Origin: 66-474 sp044464225
GTDB taxonomy: Bacteria; Pseudomonadota; Gammaproteobacteria; Xanthomonadales; Rhodanobacteraceae
Assembly (NCBI GenBank): GCA_044464225.1
Contig: JBIQLN010000003.1
Span: 62,001 to 126,000, forward strand
DNA: 64,000 bases
Reading direction: 5' to 3'
In this document: in pieces, positions 18,401-27,652 of the stretch
Layout of the letters: every line of letters starts with the position of its first letter
How positions within the stretch are numbered: position 1 is the first letter of the stretch
Notes under the pieces: generated by a model
Told to the model about the DNA's origin: nothing
Database searches by the model: none
What the model saw: the letters and a program-made list of their open reading frames with translations, nothing else
Made by a program: the position numbers and the translations under genes

Positions 18401-18591
18401 ACCTGGGTGACGGTGCTTTGCACCACTTGCGCATTTGCGCCGGGGTAGTTGGCGCGTACCTGCACGCTCGGCGGAGCGATCGTGGGGTAGGCCTCGATCG
18501 GCAGGTTCAGGATCGCGATGGTGCCGCCCAGCGTGATCAGGATCGCAAGTACCCACGCGAATACGGGACGGTCGATGAAGAATTGCGGCAT
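15457..18591 (-). CDS. RND multidrug efflux transporter, inner-membrane pump (AcrB/MexB type)
   Basis: Proton-driven pump of the HAE-1 family, 1044 residues, the normal length for AcrB relatives. The start MPQFFIDRPVFAWVLAI is typical, as are PTIAPPSVQV and NYPGA of the first porter loop. TM4 carries the paired aspartates of the proton relay in GIVVDDAIVVVENVERIM. The second half repeats the fold, with GPVGVLGS-like and SVKNAILIVQFA segments. It lies 9 bp downstream of its adaptor gene in the same operon. There is no outer-membrane channel gene beside it, so it probably uses a TolC-like protein encoded elsewhere. Substrates are unknown; hydrophobic drugs and detergents are usual for the family. 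Confidence 0.95.
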   Translation of the reverse strand: MPQFFIDRPVFAWVLAILITLGGTIAILNLPIEAYPTIAPPSVQVRANYPGANAQVVQSTVTQVIEQNLSGIDHLLYFSSSSDSTGSSNITLYFDPGTDLDTAAVQTQNAVNAAEPRLPSTVNNLGVRVRKSTGGHLMGISLQDKNGHLDPAALNNLIAARLIDPISRIEGVGSVDQFGAPYAMRIWLNPLKLKGYGLTASDVLDAVRGQNVMFAAGSVGAQPATAGQGITATVTAESSFTTPAQFRQIILRTRPDGTTVTLGDVARVELGSDNYGNFSRLNGQPVASFGISLLPGANALSVSNAVLTKMEELAKNLPAGVTWSVPFESYTFVRVSIEEVVKTLAEAIVLVFLVMLLFLQNLRATLIPTLVVPVALTGTFLGLYVLGFSINVLSLFGMVLAIGIVVDDAIVVVENVERIMREEGLPPKEATRKGMVQITGAIIAVTTVLASVFVPAALMSGSVGAIYRQFSVTIAISMLLSALMALTFTPALCASILRPEHEHANRFLRAFNNGYESLARHYLARLNKAVRHTPRWMLGYALAIVVAVVLLVQLPSSFVPQEDQGEVVASIQLPPGATTGRTRQVMEEVERIVRNDPAVANAFTIGGFSFSGRGENVGMAFIHLKDWSERSRTADEIINDFNKQFADIRDAQVYAMNQAVIRGLGRFAGFDFELEDRGGLGHRALVDAKDKLIAAAAKDKRLSNVHVNGQSDSPTVDMKVDRVQAQSMGLSVPDVYNAIQLMLSQVYANDFYYQGRVLRVQMQADAPFRMSPADIGQFYTRSSSGAMVPLSSVVSTEWSLASPELDRYNGVGAISLTGTAAPGYSSGDAIAAMQELVAKYLPPSFGYEWSGQSLQEILSGAQAPMLFGLSIFVVFLCLCALYESWSIPVAVMLVIPLGVLGSVALTSIRGLEDDVYFKIGLIAIIGLSVKNAILIVQFAVDEQKQGKGLVAATLEACRIRLRPIMMTSIAFILGVMPLAISSGAGANSRHAIGTGVVGGMIGATVLGVMLVPVFYVVVRRLLGDKSDGTENVASSGGREIRPFD

Positions 18592-18600
18592 GGCGTGGAA

Positions 18601-19761
18601 TCAATCCGCGGCGGTGGCGGCTGGTGTCGCGATGGGGGATGCGCGATATGGAACCGGCTTCACCTTCTCGCCCACCTGCGCCTTCTGGATGCCGGACACA
18701 AGCACGCGCGCGCCCGCGTCCACGCCGGACAGCACGATCCAGTCCGCACCGTGCTGGTCGCCGAGTTCGACGCGCTTCTCGACTATCTTGTCGTCCGCGC
18801 CGACGACATAGACGTAGGCGCCGTCGTTGTCGCGCTGGATCGCGCTCTGCGGCAACAGGAACGCGTTGTGCAGCGAGCCGAGGGTCAGGCGGATCTTCAC
18901 GAACATGCCGGGCAACAGGGCGTGCTCCGGGTTCGGAACCAGCGCGCGCAGGTCGACCGCGCCGGTTTCGGGATCGACGGCAAGGTCGGCGAAATCGAGC
19001 GAACCCTTGTGCGAATACGTGCTTCCGTCGGGCAGCACGATCTGCACCTCGGCCTTGTCGGTCGCGACCAGCTTCAGCTCGCCGGCTTTTTCGGCACGGC
19101 GCAGTCGTTCCACTTCCGCCATCGGTTCGCTGAAATTGGCGTAGATGGGATCGATCACCTGCACCGTGGTAAGCGGATCGGTGTCGGTAGGTGACACCAG
19201 TGCGCCCTGGGTGACATTGGCGCGTCCGGCGCGGCCGCTGATCGGCGCGGTGACGGTGGCGTAGCCCAGGTTGATCTTCGCGTTCTGCACGTTGGCCCGC
19301 GCTGCTTTCACGGCGGCATCGGCTTCCGCGGCGGCGGCCACGGTGTCGTCGACATCCTGTTTCGCCAGCAAACCCTTGGCTCCCAGGGCCTTGCTGCGCG
19401 AGGCCTTGAGGGCGGCATTGCGCGCCGTGGCCTCGGCCTGGGCAAGCTGGCCCTGGGCCTGGCGCAAGCTGGCTTCAAGGGGAGCCGGGTCGATCTTGAA
19501 CAAGACGTCGCCGGCCTTGACGTCGGTACCTTCCTTGTACACACGCTGCAGCACCACGCCGGTGACGCGGGCCCGCACCTGCGCCGTGAGCGTGGCGGCA
19601 AGGCGGCCGGGATAGCTGCGCACCACCGGCACATCGGCGGCTCGCACCGTCAGTACGCCGACTTCGGGCGGGGGCGATGGCGGCGGAGCGGAGTTGCTGC
19701 ACGCGCCGAGGGCCAGCGCCAGCAGCAATGCACATGCGCCACGCCACGGCAAATTCATCAT
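18601..19761 (-). CDS. RND efflux periplasmic adaptor (membrane fusion lipoprotein)
   Basis: Adaptor that links the RND pump to an outer-membrane channel, 386 residues. The N-terminus is a lipoprotein signal peptide with lipobox LGAC (Cys at about residue 21), followed by a Pro-rich linker. The lipoyl halves are at about 55-85 (YKEGTDVKAGDVLFKID) and YATVTAPISGRAG; an Ala-rich alpha hairpin lies between them, and the beta-barrel and membrane-proximal domains follow. Two adjacent ATG codons (19761 and 19758) are both possible starts; the open frame farther upstream has no adaptor-like sequence. It is the first gene of the two-gene efflux operon. No local regulator gene is apparent. Confidence 0.94.
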   Translation of the reverse strand: MMNLPWRGACALLLALALGACSNSAPPPSPPPEVGVLTVRAADVPVVRSYPGRLAATLTAQVRARVTGVVLQRVYKEGTDVKAGDVLFKIDPAPLEASLRQAQGQLAQAEATARNAALKASRSKALGAKGLLAKQDVDDTVAAAAEADAAVKAARANVQNAKINLGYATVTAPISGRAGRANVTQGALVSPTDTDPLTTVQVIDPIYANFSEPMAEVERLRRAEKAGELKLVATDKAEVQIVLPDGSTYSHKGSLDFADLAVDPETGAVDLRALVPNPEHALLPGMFVKIRLTLGSLHNAFLLPQSAIQRDNDGAYVYVVGADDKIVEKRVELGDQHGADWIVLSGVDAGARVLVSGIQKAQVGEKVKPVPYRASPIATPAATAAD

Positions 19762-20127
19762 CGGGTTTTCTCGAGCACTGCGAGGATCAATCCCCAAGTA
19801 TGACGGATTCGCCGCCGAGTTCCCTAGGCCAAGCGTCATGCCGCCCAGCACCACGCGGATCCTTTGGCAGGGTGGACAAGAGCGCCGGCCAAGGAGGAGG
19901 ACGGTGCAGGGTGCGGCGGGTGAGACCGCCTGCCAGGTTGGCCGTGTCGCCTTGCGCCCACGGCCATCTCCGTCGGGTGGCTCCGGACTGCGACCGCGCA
20001 TTCGTGCAGGAGCTGTTCGTGGTGCCGGGGTGTCCCGCAAACGGCTCGATCCCGCGTCGGAGCTGGAACGCGAAGGCTGCGCGGCGCTATCCTATTCGTC
20101 CCTTTTCCGGGCTTGAACAGAAACGAC
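19762..20127. other. Divergent intergenic region, efflux adaptor and glutamate dehydrogenase
   Basis: 366 bp between two divergent genes. Frames are open through it on both strands, but none gives a plausible protein. I see no clear operator or hairpin; both promoters must lie here. Confidence 0.4.
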
Positions 20128-23100
20128 ATGAATGCACTGCGTGCCCCCGCCAGCGGGGCTGAGATCGCTGCGATCGCGGCGGAAGTCCGGGTCAAATGCG
20201 GCAACGCCGACCCCAGCCTCGCCGAGGCTTTCGCGAAACAGGTCTGCAGCGAAATCGGTGCCGAGGAGCTTGCCAGGCGCGGCGCGGACACGTGGTCGGC
20301 ATTGATTGCGGAACTGTTCGTCTGGTTCCGCAATCGGCCGGCAGGGCAGGCCAGCGTCCGGGCATTCAATCCGGATCGCGAGCACAACGGCTGGTCGTGC
20401 CCGCACTCGGTCATCGAAGTGGTGGCCGACGACGCCCCGTTCCTGGTCGACTCGCTGGAGATGGTCATCGCAGGCGCGGGCCTGCGGCTGCATCGCCTGG
20501 TCCATCCGATCCTGGACGTCGCGCGGGATGCCCAGGGCAAGCTGGTCACCATCGGCAATCCCGAAGACGGGATCGCGATGGAATCGGTGATGTACGCCGA
20601 GATCGACCGCGTGGACGACGCCACGCTGCATCAGTTGCAGGAAGTGTCGGAGGTGGCGCTGAGCGACGTGCGCGCGGCCGTCACCGACTGGCAGGCCATG
20701 CACGACAAGATGCTGGCGATCGCCGACAACCTCGGCAAGGACAACACCATCCTGGGTCCGGACGAGATCGCCGAGGGCCAGGCATTCCTGCGCTGGGCGG
20801 CGGACAACCACTTCACCTTCCTCGGTTATCGCGAATACGACGTGGTGGCCGATGACGGCGACGACCTGCTGAAGGCGCGCGAGGGTTCGGGCCTCGGGAT
20901 CCTGCGCGATCCCGGCCTCGCCACTGCACCCCGCTCGGTCAAGAGCCTGGTCGCGAGCCGCCTGCCGCAGTCGGGCTCGATGGACGCGATCATCCTGACC
21001 AAGACCAACGCGCGTTCCCGCGTGCACCGCGCGGGTTACATGGATTACATCGGCGTGCTGCGCTTCGACGACAAGGGCAAGCCGACCGGCGAGTCGCGGT
21101 TCCTGGGCCTTTACACATCCACCTCGTACATGCGCCGTCCGCAGGACGTGCCGCTGGTGCGCCAGAAATTCGCATCGGTGGAAAAGCGCTCCGGCTTGCG
21201 CCCGCAATCGCATTCCGGGAAGGCGTTCCGCTCCATCCTGGAAACGCTGCCGCGTGACGAGCTGCTGCAAGCCTCGGCCGACGAGTTGTTCTCGCTGGCC
21301 ACGGGCATCTTCGATTTGAACGAACGCCACCAGGCGCGCCTGTTCGTGCGCCGCGACGCGTACGGCCGCTTTTTTTCGTGCCTCGTGTTCATTCCGCGCG
21401 ACCATTACAGCGCCGCGGTGGGAGAGCGCGTGAAGGAGATGCTGCTCGATGAATTGCATGGCGCACACCTGGATGCGACGGTGCAGATCGGCGACTCGCC
21501 GATGGCGCGCATGCACGTGGTGGTGCGTCCGCGCGCGGGCGAGCAGGTGGAGGTGGATGTGGCGCGGCTGGAAGCCAAGCTCGCGCCGATCGTGCGCAGT
21601 TGGCACGACGAGTTGCGCGATGCGTTGGTGGGCGGTCTGGGCGAGGAACGGGGCGCGCAACTCGCCAACCGCTGGGGGCGGGCGTTCACCGCCGGTTACA
21701 TCGAGGACACCACGCCGGCGCGGGCGGCCGAAGACGTCGGCATCCTGACCGCGATGGCGGGGGCCGGCGAAGACATGCGCCTGGCGTTGCACGATTCATA
21801 TCGCACGCCGGGCGAGCTGCACTTCAAGGTGTTCCGCGCCGGCAACGACATCCCACTTTCGGACGCGCTGCCGTTGCTGGAAAACGCCGGCATGAAGGTG
21901 GACACGGAACAGGTCCACGCGCTGGACGTGCGCAACGGCAAGGCCTGCGTGCAGGACTTCGTGGTGCGTCCGGCATCGCCCCTGCAATTCAAGCTGGAAG
22001 ACCTGCACGCGCGCTTCGAAAACCTGTTCCATGCCGCGTGGCACGGCCGTGCGGAGAACGACCATTTCAACGCACTGGTGCTGCGCGCCGGGTTGAGCTG
22101 GCGCCAGATCGCGATGCTGCGCGGCTACTGCAAGTACCAGCAGCAGGTTGGCACGCCGTTTTCGCAGGCCTACATGGAGGAAACACTCAACCGCTATCCC
22201 ATGATCGCGGGATTGCTGGTCGAGCTGTTCGAAGCCAAGTTCGATCCGTCCCGCGAGGGCGGTGACGACGCCAGCCGCCAGCGCGCGCGTGAAGCGCTCG
22301 AGCGTGAAGTGGCCACCCTGACGCCCAGGGCCGTGATCGATGCGAACCCGGATTTCGTGACGCACGTGGCTGCGCTGCTGGACCAGCCGCGCGATGCACA
22401 GGTGGAAGGCCTGATCAACGCGATCAAGGTGCTGCTCACGAACGTGTCCAGCCTCGACGACGACAGGATCCTGCGCGGCTTCATGGGCCTGATCCGCGCC
22501 ACGTTGCGCACGAATTATTTCCAGTTGCACGACGGCAAGCCCGCCGAATACATCAGCTACAAGTTCGATTCGCACCAGGTGCCGGATATTCCGAAGCCGG
22601 TGCCGTATCGCGAAATATGGGTGTATGCGCCACGCGTGGAAGGCGTGCACCTGCGCTTCGGACCTGTCGCACGCGGCGGCATCCGCTGGTCGGACCGGCG
22701 CGAGGACTTCCGCACCGAAGTGCTGGGGCTCGTGAAAGCGCAGATGGTGAAGAACACCGTGATCGTGCCGGTCGGGTCCAAGGGCGGCTTCTTCGTGAAG
22801 CGTCCGCCGGCGGAACGCGACGCGCTGCTGGAAGAGGGCATCGCCTGCTACAAGATGTTCATCAACGGCCTGCTCGACATCACCGACAACATCGACACGG
22901 CCGCCGACAAGGTGCTGCATCCGGCCGACGTGGTGCGCCATGACGCCGATGATCCGTACCTGGTGGTCGCGGCCGACAAGGGGACGGCCAAGTTTTCCGA
23001 TATCGCCAACGGCATTTCGATCACGCACGGTTACTGGCTTGGCGACGCCTTCGCGTCGGGCGGTTCGGCGGGCTACGACCACAAGGGCATGGGCATTACC

Positions 23101-25071
23101 GCCAAGGGCGGTTGGGAATCGGTGAAACGGCATTTCCGGGCCCTGGGCCACGACTGCCAGCGCGAGGATTTCACCTGCGTCGGCGTCGGCGACATGTCGG
23201 GCGACGTGTTCGGCAATGGCATGCTGTTGTCGAAGCACATCCGGCTGGTCGCGGCATTCGACCATCGCCACATCTTCGTCGATCCCGATCCGGATTCGGC
23301 GGTTTCCTTCGCCGAACGCGAGCGCATGTTCAAGTTGCCCCGTTCGTCGTGGGACGACTATGACAAGTCGAAAATCTCGCAGGGCGGTGGCGTGTTTGCG
23401 CGCAGCCTGAAAGCCATTGCGATCACCCCGGAAATGCGTGCGGCGCTGGGGATCGACGGAGGCGTGGAATCGCTGTCCCCGACCGAGTTGATCAGCGCGA
23501 TCCTGAAGGCGCCGGTCGACCTCCTGTGGAACGGCGGCATCGGCACCTATGTCAAGGCTGCGTCGGAATCCAACGCCGATGTCGGTGACCGCGCCAACAA
23601 CGCCCTGCGCATCAACGGCAGCGACCTGCGCTGCAAGATCGTGGGCGAGGGCGGCAACCTTGGTTTCACGCAGAAGGGCCGTATCGAGGCCGCGCAGAAG
23701 GGCGTGATCCTCAACACCGACTTCATCGACAACTCGGCCGGGGTGGACACATCCGACCACGAGGTCAACATCAAGATCCTGCTGAACGACGCGGTGCAGC
23801 GCGGCGAGATGGACACCGAGGCGCGCAATGCGTTGCTGCACTCGATGACGGACGAAGTCGAGAAACTGGTGCTGTGGGACAACTACCGCCAGAACGTCGC
23901 GATCAGCCTGATGGAACGCATGTCGGTGAACCGCATCGGTTCCAAGGCGCATTTCATCCGCACGCTGGAATCGCGTGGCCAGCTCGACCGCCAGATCGAA
24001 TCGCTGCCGTCCGACGCGGAACTTGCCGAACGCCGCACCCACCATCAGGGCTTGACGCGGCCGGAACTGGCGGTGCTTCTGTCGTATTCGAAGATCGTGC
24101 TGTACCAGCAACTGCTGGATTCCGATGTGCCGGAGGATCCCTTCCTCTCGCATGAACTGGTGCGTTACTTCCCCGAGCCGTTGCACGAGCAATATGCCGC
24201 GCACATGCAGCGGCATCGCCTGAAGCGCGAGATCATCGCCACCGCGGTCACCAACTCCATCGTCAACCGCATGGGTGCGACCTTCGTGCTGCGCACCCAG
24301 GAAGACACCGGGCAAACCGCCGCCGCGGTGGTCAAGGCCTACAACGCCGCACGCCAGATCCTGCATGCGCGCGACCTTTGGTCCGGCATCGATGCGCTGG
24401 ATGGCCAGGTCAGCGAGGCTGCCCAGATCGACGCGCTGATGAAGCTGTGGTCGTTGCTGCGCCACGTGTCGCGCTGGCTGCTCAACCGACCCGGCGCGGC
24501 CGGCATTACCGATCTCGTGCAGCGTTACCAACCCGGCATGGACAAGTTGCGGGAGGGCCTGCCCGATGTGCTGACGCAAACGGGCCGCGCTTCGTGGGAA
24601 GTCGATCTCGAAAAATGGCAGGGCATCGGCTTTCCCGAGGAGCTCGCAAGGAAGCTCGCAACCCTCCCGTCCCTGGAAGTCGCGATGGACGTCATCGAAA
24701 CCTCGCTGGAATCCGGGAGGCCGGTCGAACACGTCGCGCGCGTGTTTTTCGACCTCGGCAGCGCGCTCGATATCGAGTGGCTGCGTACGCAGATAGAAAA
24801 ATTGCCCGTTGAAAGCCGCTGGCACGCGCAGGCGCGCGGTGCGTTGCGCGACGAACTCGCCGTGCAGCAACGCGCCATGGTCGCCCAGATCCTTGCGTCC
24901 GAGCAGGGCAAACAGGGCGCCGATGGCGCGGTTTTCGCGTGGCTGCAGCGCGAGGATCCGCAACTGCAATTCACCCGCGGCATGCTGGACGAAATCCGCG
25001 GGGTGGACGTCGATTATCCGATCGCGTCGGTCGCCTTGCGCCGCCTGGCGCAGATTGCCCAGTCGGGTTGA
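20128..25071 (+). CDS. gdhB: NAD-specific glutamate dehydrogenase, large (GDH-180) type
   Basis: Catabolic enzyme that oxidatively deaminates glutamate to 2-oxoglutarate with NAD. It has 1647 residues, the class described in Streptomyces, Pseudomonas and Caulobacter. A long N-terminal regulatory part (about 1-700) contains the conserved HPHSVIEVV-like segment, here CPHSVIEVVADDAPFLVDSLEM. The catalytic domain begins near VHLRFGPVARGGIRWSDRREDFRTEV and includes GSKGGFFVKRPP. The Rossmann part has GVGDMSGDVFGNGMLLS and LLWNGGIGTYVK. I chose the ATG at 20128 over a TTG at 20113. The gene is monocistronic and convergent with the ThiF gene. Confidence 0.95.
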   Translation: MNALRAPASGAEIAAIAAEVRVKCGNADPSLAEAFAKQVCSEIGAEELARRGADTWSALIAELFVWFRNRPAGQASVRAFNPDREHNGWSCPHSVIEVVADDAPFLVDSLEMVIAGAGLRLHRLVHPILDVARDAQGKLVTIGNPEDGIAMESVMYAEIDRVDDATLHQLQEVSEVALSDVRAAVTDWQAMHDKMLAIADNLGKDNTILGPDEIAEGQAFLRWAADNHFTFLGYREYDVVADDGDDLLKAREGSGLGILRDPGLATAPRSVKSLVASRLPQSGSMDAIILTKTNARSRVHRAGYMDYIGVLRFDDKGKPTGESRFLGLYTSTSYMRRPQDVPLVRQKFASVEKRSGLRPQSHSGKAFRSILETLPRDELLQASADELFSLATGIFDLNERHQARLFVRRDAYGRFFSCLVFIPRDHYSAAVGERVKEMLLDELHGAHLDATVQIGDSPMARMHVVVRPRAGEQVEVDVARLEAKLAPIVRSWHDELRDALVGGLGEERGAQLANRWGRAFTAGYIEDTTPARAAEDVGILTAMAGAGEDMRLALHDSYRTPGELHFKVFRAGNDIPLSDALPLLENAGMKVDTEQVHALDVRNGKACVQDFVVRPASPLQFKLEDLHARFENLFHAAWHGRAENDHFNALVLRAGLSWRQIAMLRGYCKYQQQVGTPFSQAYMEETLNRYPMIAGLLVELFEAKFDPSREGGDDASRQRAREALEREVATLTPRAVIDANPDFVTHVAALLDQPRDAQVEGLINAIKVLLTNVSSLDDDRILRGFMGLIRATLRTNYFQLHDGKPAEYISYKFDSHQVPDIPKPVPYREIWVYAPRVEGVHLRFGPVARGGIRWSDRREDFRTEVLGLVKAQMVKNTVIVPVGSKGGFFVKRPPAERDALLEEGIACYKMFINGLLDITDNIDTAADKVLHPADVVRHDADDPYLVVAADKGTAKFSDIANGISITHGYWLGDAFASGGSAGYDHKGMGITAKGGWESVKRHFRALGHDCQREDFTCVGVGDMSGDVFGNGMLLSKHIRLVAAFDHRHIFVDPDPDSAVSFAERERMFKLPRSSWDDYDKSKISQGGGVFARSLKAIAITPEMRAALGIDGGVESLSPTELISAILKAPVDLLWNGGIGTYVKAASESNADVGDRANNALRINGSDLRCKIVGEGGNLGFTQKGRIEAAQKGVILNTDFIDNSAGVDTSDHEVNIKILLNDAVQRGEMDTEARNALLHSMTDEVEKLVLWDNYRQNVAISLMERMSVNRIGSKAHFIRTLESRGQLDRQIESLPSDAELAERRTHHQGLTRPELAVLLSYSKIVLYQQLLDSDVPEDPFLSHELVRYFPEPLHEQYAAHMQRHRLKREIIATAVTNSIVNRMGATFVLRTQEDTGQTAAAVVKAYNAARQILHARDLWSGIDALDGQVSEAAQIDALMKLWSLLRHVSRWLLNRPGAAGITDLVQRYQPGMDKLREGLPDVLTQTGRASWEVDLEKWQGIGFPEELARKLATLPSLEVAMDVIETSLESGRPVEHVARVFFDLGSALDIEWLRTQIEKLPVESRWHAQARGALRDELAVQQRAMVAQILASEQGKQGADGAVFAWLQREDPQLQFTRGMLDEIRGVDVDYPIASVALRRLAQIAQSG

Positions 25072-25255
25072 AGCACGGAGCGGGGCGGCCGCACTGGCGG
25101 CTGCCCCGGGTTCCGTCGGCCCGACCCGAGCTGGGCCACTCGCGCGCTGCGGCCATTGCCTATCGACGGTACGCCGGACCGGCAGCAGCCATCTTCCGAC
25201 GATCCGTTCGCGGAGGGTCTTCGGCGTTTCCCTTCGCGCCCGCGGGGCGCGACGC

Positions 25256-26140
25256 CTAGCGATGCATGAAGCGGCGGCGCGCCACCGAAAGAAGCAATCG
25301 TTGCAAGGGGTTATTGTTGCCACCCGGGCGCCACGTGTGGACGAGCTTGTTGCGGTAGGCGTCGAAGTGCAGACCGTGGGGTGCGGCGTACACCTTGCCC
25401 CTGCCGAGCAGGATCTTCAATGCCTGCGTGCCGGCGATCCCGGCGCAGATCTCACATGCCATCGGCGTCGAAGGTCCCCGGTGATTGACCAGGTCAACCG
25501 CCGAGGGATCGACAAGGTAGGACTGGTGGAGCACGGCTGGCGCCAATCCCACCATGAAGCGCAGCAACTGCTCGTTCATCGGATGGCCTTCCAGCCGGAA
25601 ATATTCTTCGAACGTCATCCGGCCCGGCAGGAACGCCAGTACCGCGGCGCCCATGCCCAAAGGCGCGGCGGTAATCGCGGGAATGCCGCGCTCGGCGCAC
25701 ATCGCGAACAACCTTGCGCGGATGTCCAGCACGAAAAAGTCGAGTCCGTCGACATACAGGTCCACCCCCGCCAGGAACTCTTCCATGTTCTCGAAGGTGA
25801 CGCCGCCGGGAAATTTGTTGATGTCCAGGTCCGGGTTGATGTCGCGCGCCATCCTGGACACCACGTCGACCTTGGGCTGACCCATGGTCGACTGGAAGGC
25901 TCCGGCTTGTCGGTTGAGATTCTCGATGCCGAAGCGGTCGAGGTCCGCCAGATTGAATGACTCGATGCCGAGCCGGGTGAGGGTCAACAGGTGGGCGCCG
26001 CCGACTCCGCCAAGGCCGGCAATGGCCACGCGCTTGGCACGAAGCTTCGGTTGCTCCACCGCAGTCATCCAGCCTATGGTGCGGCTGAACGCGGTTGCGT
26101 AGTCGAATGGTTGGGTCGTGACTGATTCATCGGATGTCAT
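25256..26140 (-). CDS. ThiF/MoeB/E1-like adenylyltransferase
   Basis: Cytoplasmic ATP-dependent adenylating enzyme of the ThiF/HesA/MoeB superfamily, 294 residues. The nucleotide-binding loop is AGLGGVGG (41-48), followed by DLDRFGIENLNRQ (66-78), which holds the Asp, Asn and Arg residues that bind ATP-Mg and activate a carboxylate. Only one CxxC-like pair is seen (C229, C232 in ACEICAG), so the four-cysteine zinc site of canonical MoeB is incomplete. The C-terminus ends in HTWRPGGNNNPLQRLLLSVARRR. The ATG at 26140 has a GCAGGTG ribosome-binding site. There is no ThiS/MoaD-like carrier nearby. Neighbours are a PEP-CTERM protein, a nitroreductase-like protein and a FeeM-like synthase; it may activate an acyl-amino acid or small peptide. 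That role is inference. Confidence 0.85.
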   Translation of the reverse strand: MTSDESVTTQPFDYATAFSRTIGWMTAVEQPKLRAKRVAIAGLGGVGGAHLLTLTRLGIESFNLADLDRFGIENLNRQAGAFQSTMGQPKVDVVSRMARDINPDLDINKFPGGVTFENMEEFLAGVDLYVDGLDFFVLDIRARLFAMCAERGIPAITAAPLGMGAAVLAFLPGRMTFEEYFRLEGHPMNEQLLRFMVGLAPAVLHQSYLVDPSAVDLVNHRGPSTPMACEICAGIAGTQALKILLGRGKVYAAPHGLHFDAYRNKLVHTWRPGGNNNPLQRLLLSVARRRFMHR

Positions 26141-26462
26141 GGGACACCTGCGCTCTTCCATCGGCGGAAACTCTGCCAGACAGGCACCGTAGCACCAGCT
26201 CGCGACGATGGACAACTATGCCGCGGGCGTGGGCGAGCAAGACCGGAAAGTCCGATCAGCTGAACCGGCGCAGGCGCGCCGATCAACGGCTCGAGGATGG
26301 GGATGGCGCACGGAGGTGCCATTTCCCACAGTCCACGAATGAAGGGCGATCAGGGCGAACCCGGTTGCGGGCGGTGCCCGGCCATTCAACGGCGGACGAA
26401 AAATGGCGCCGCTTCGAAAAGCGGCGCCATCGGTTGTCGACTGCGTGGAGGAGATGCCGGCC
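26141..26462. other. Spacer between thiF-like and PEP-CTERM genes
   Basis: 322 bp holding the terminator of the PEP-CTERM gene and, toward the left, the promoter of the ThiF-like gene on the minus strand. No conserved protein is found in any frame. Confidence 0.5.
26399..26430 (-). terminator. Rho-independent terminator of the PEP-CTERM gene
   Basis: A perfect 12-bp stem, ATGGCGCCGCTT and AAGCGGCGCCAT, closes a CGAA loop (26403-26430). On the minus strand it is followed by a run of five T. It lies about 33 bp after the PEP-CTERM stop codon and shows that this gene is transcribed separately from the ThiF-like gene downstream. Confidence 0.9.
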
Positions 26463-27269
26463 TTACGCTTGTCCGCCGGATTCCTTCCGGCGACGCCACA
26501 TGAAGAAGCCAAGCAGACCCAGACCGAGGCCGAACAGGCCGAGTTCGGCGGGTTCGGGGACTGCCGTCCTGCCGGTCAACGACCCGTTTCCCTGGATCGG
26601 GTAGGTGCAGATGTTATCCAGGTTGGTTGTCGGCTCCGAGCAGGTGCTGGCCGGGAAGAACGAGAACGACGATTGAAGTTGGAAATCCGCGAATCCACCA
26701 ATGCCGTCGGACCAGAAGTTGCTATCCAGAAATTGCGCTGCTGGACCACCCGTCGCATCCACCAGGCCGAAACCGCCCGATTGACTACCTGGCTGGGCGA
26801 CGGAGCCGGTGACGGTGGCGTAAAGCTGGCCGTTGGTATCCGCGAAACCGGTCTGTGGCGCAGTATGGCCGGTCAAAGTGACCCACGGCGTACCGCCCAC
26901 GGAGTTCGGATCGCCAAAGTCGAACGTTCCGGCGGCTTGCGTATAAAACTGGAAGCTGCCCATGTTGAACACGACCTGGTCGCCGGAGATGCTGTGCACC
27001 GTGTAGGTGAACTTGAAGGTGAGGTCGCAACCCGAGCAAAAGCTGTTGTTTCCGTTGATTGAACCGATCTGGCCGTAGCCCGTCAGGATGTCGCCTTCTT
27101 GTGAAACGCTGGTTTCACGAAGGTTGAGCGACTGGATGGTCAGGTCGAATGGGCTGCTGCTATCCCACTGGACGCCGTTTACATTGATGGGCTCCGCAAA
27201 CGCCGCTCCACTCGCGCCCAAGGCCAAGGCGGTTGCGAATGCGATACCGAAACTTTTCTTGGTCAACAT
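26463..27269 (-). CDS. PEP-CTERM sorting-domain secreted protein
   Basis: Exported protein of 268 residues with no recognised enzymatic domain. A signal peptide covers residues 1-25 (cleavage after AAFA). The last 32 residues are a textbook PEP-CTERM tag: VPEPAE, a Gly/Leu/Phe hydrophobic helix, then the basic cluster WRRRKE. In this system an exosortase recognises the PEP motif, cleaves, and anchors or releases the protein. The mature part is Gly/Asn/Ser-rich and probably all-beta, with a CSGCD pair and two further cysteines near the end (STCSE and NICTY). The ribosome-binding site AGGAGGAG is unusually strong, so expression may be high. It has its own terminator. No exosortase gene lies in the window. 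Confidence 0.9.
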   Translation of the reverse strand: MLTKKSFGIAFATALALGASGAAFAEPINVNGVQWDSSSPFDLTIQSLNLRETSVSQEGDILTGYGQIGSINGNNSFCSGCDLTFKFTYTVHSISGDQVVFNMGSFQFYTQAAGTFDFGDPNSVGGTPWVTLTGHTAPQTGFADTNGQLYATVTGSVAQPGSQSGGFGLVDATGGPAAQFLDSNFWSDGIGGFADFQLQSSFSFFPASTCSEPTTNLDNICTYPIQGNGSLTGRTAVPEPAELGLFGLGLGLLGFFMWRRRKESGGQA

Positions 27270-27652
27270 ACTTTTCTCCTCCTGAGAATTTTTCGTACAA
27301 CCGGAAGGGTCCTGGCACCTGGGTGACATTTCCCTGGTATTGGAAGAGCAACAAGCATGCCACCCACGTAAGCCATTGTCTCGCAAGCATTTACATTATC
27401 GGCGGCGTTTCATTTTTGGTCCTGGATGTAAGATTTTTCGACAGATGGATGTCGCCCCGGCATCCAGGTGATCTCATACAAGTGCCTGTTTTGAAAAAGA
27501 TTGGATGGGCATTGCAGCAAAAACCCGAGATGTAAGGAAAATCGACGCAAATCAGGGCTTGGACCGTTGTGCCCCGAAGTGCGAAAGAGCTCGCCAGACA
27601 GGGCGCGCGGGCGTCGGTGTCCACGGTTCGGCCTCGAACGGGCGCGGCCGTT
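27270..27652. other. Spacer upstream of the PEP-CTERM gene
   Basis: 383 bp between the nitroreductase-like stop and the PEP-CTERM start, both on the minus strand. The part next to the PEP-CTERM start is lower in GC than its surroundings and presumably contains that gene's promoter. I looked for a -24/-12 (RpoN) motif, known upstream of some PEP-CTERM genes, and found no convincing match. No protein is supported. Confidence 0.45.

Noticed and set aside
27270..27420. RpoN (-24/-12) promoter upstream of the PEP-CTERM gene
   Set aside because: TGGCACCTGGG occurs at 27313 but on the plus strand, facing away from the gene, and without a matching TTGC at the right spacing.
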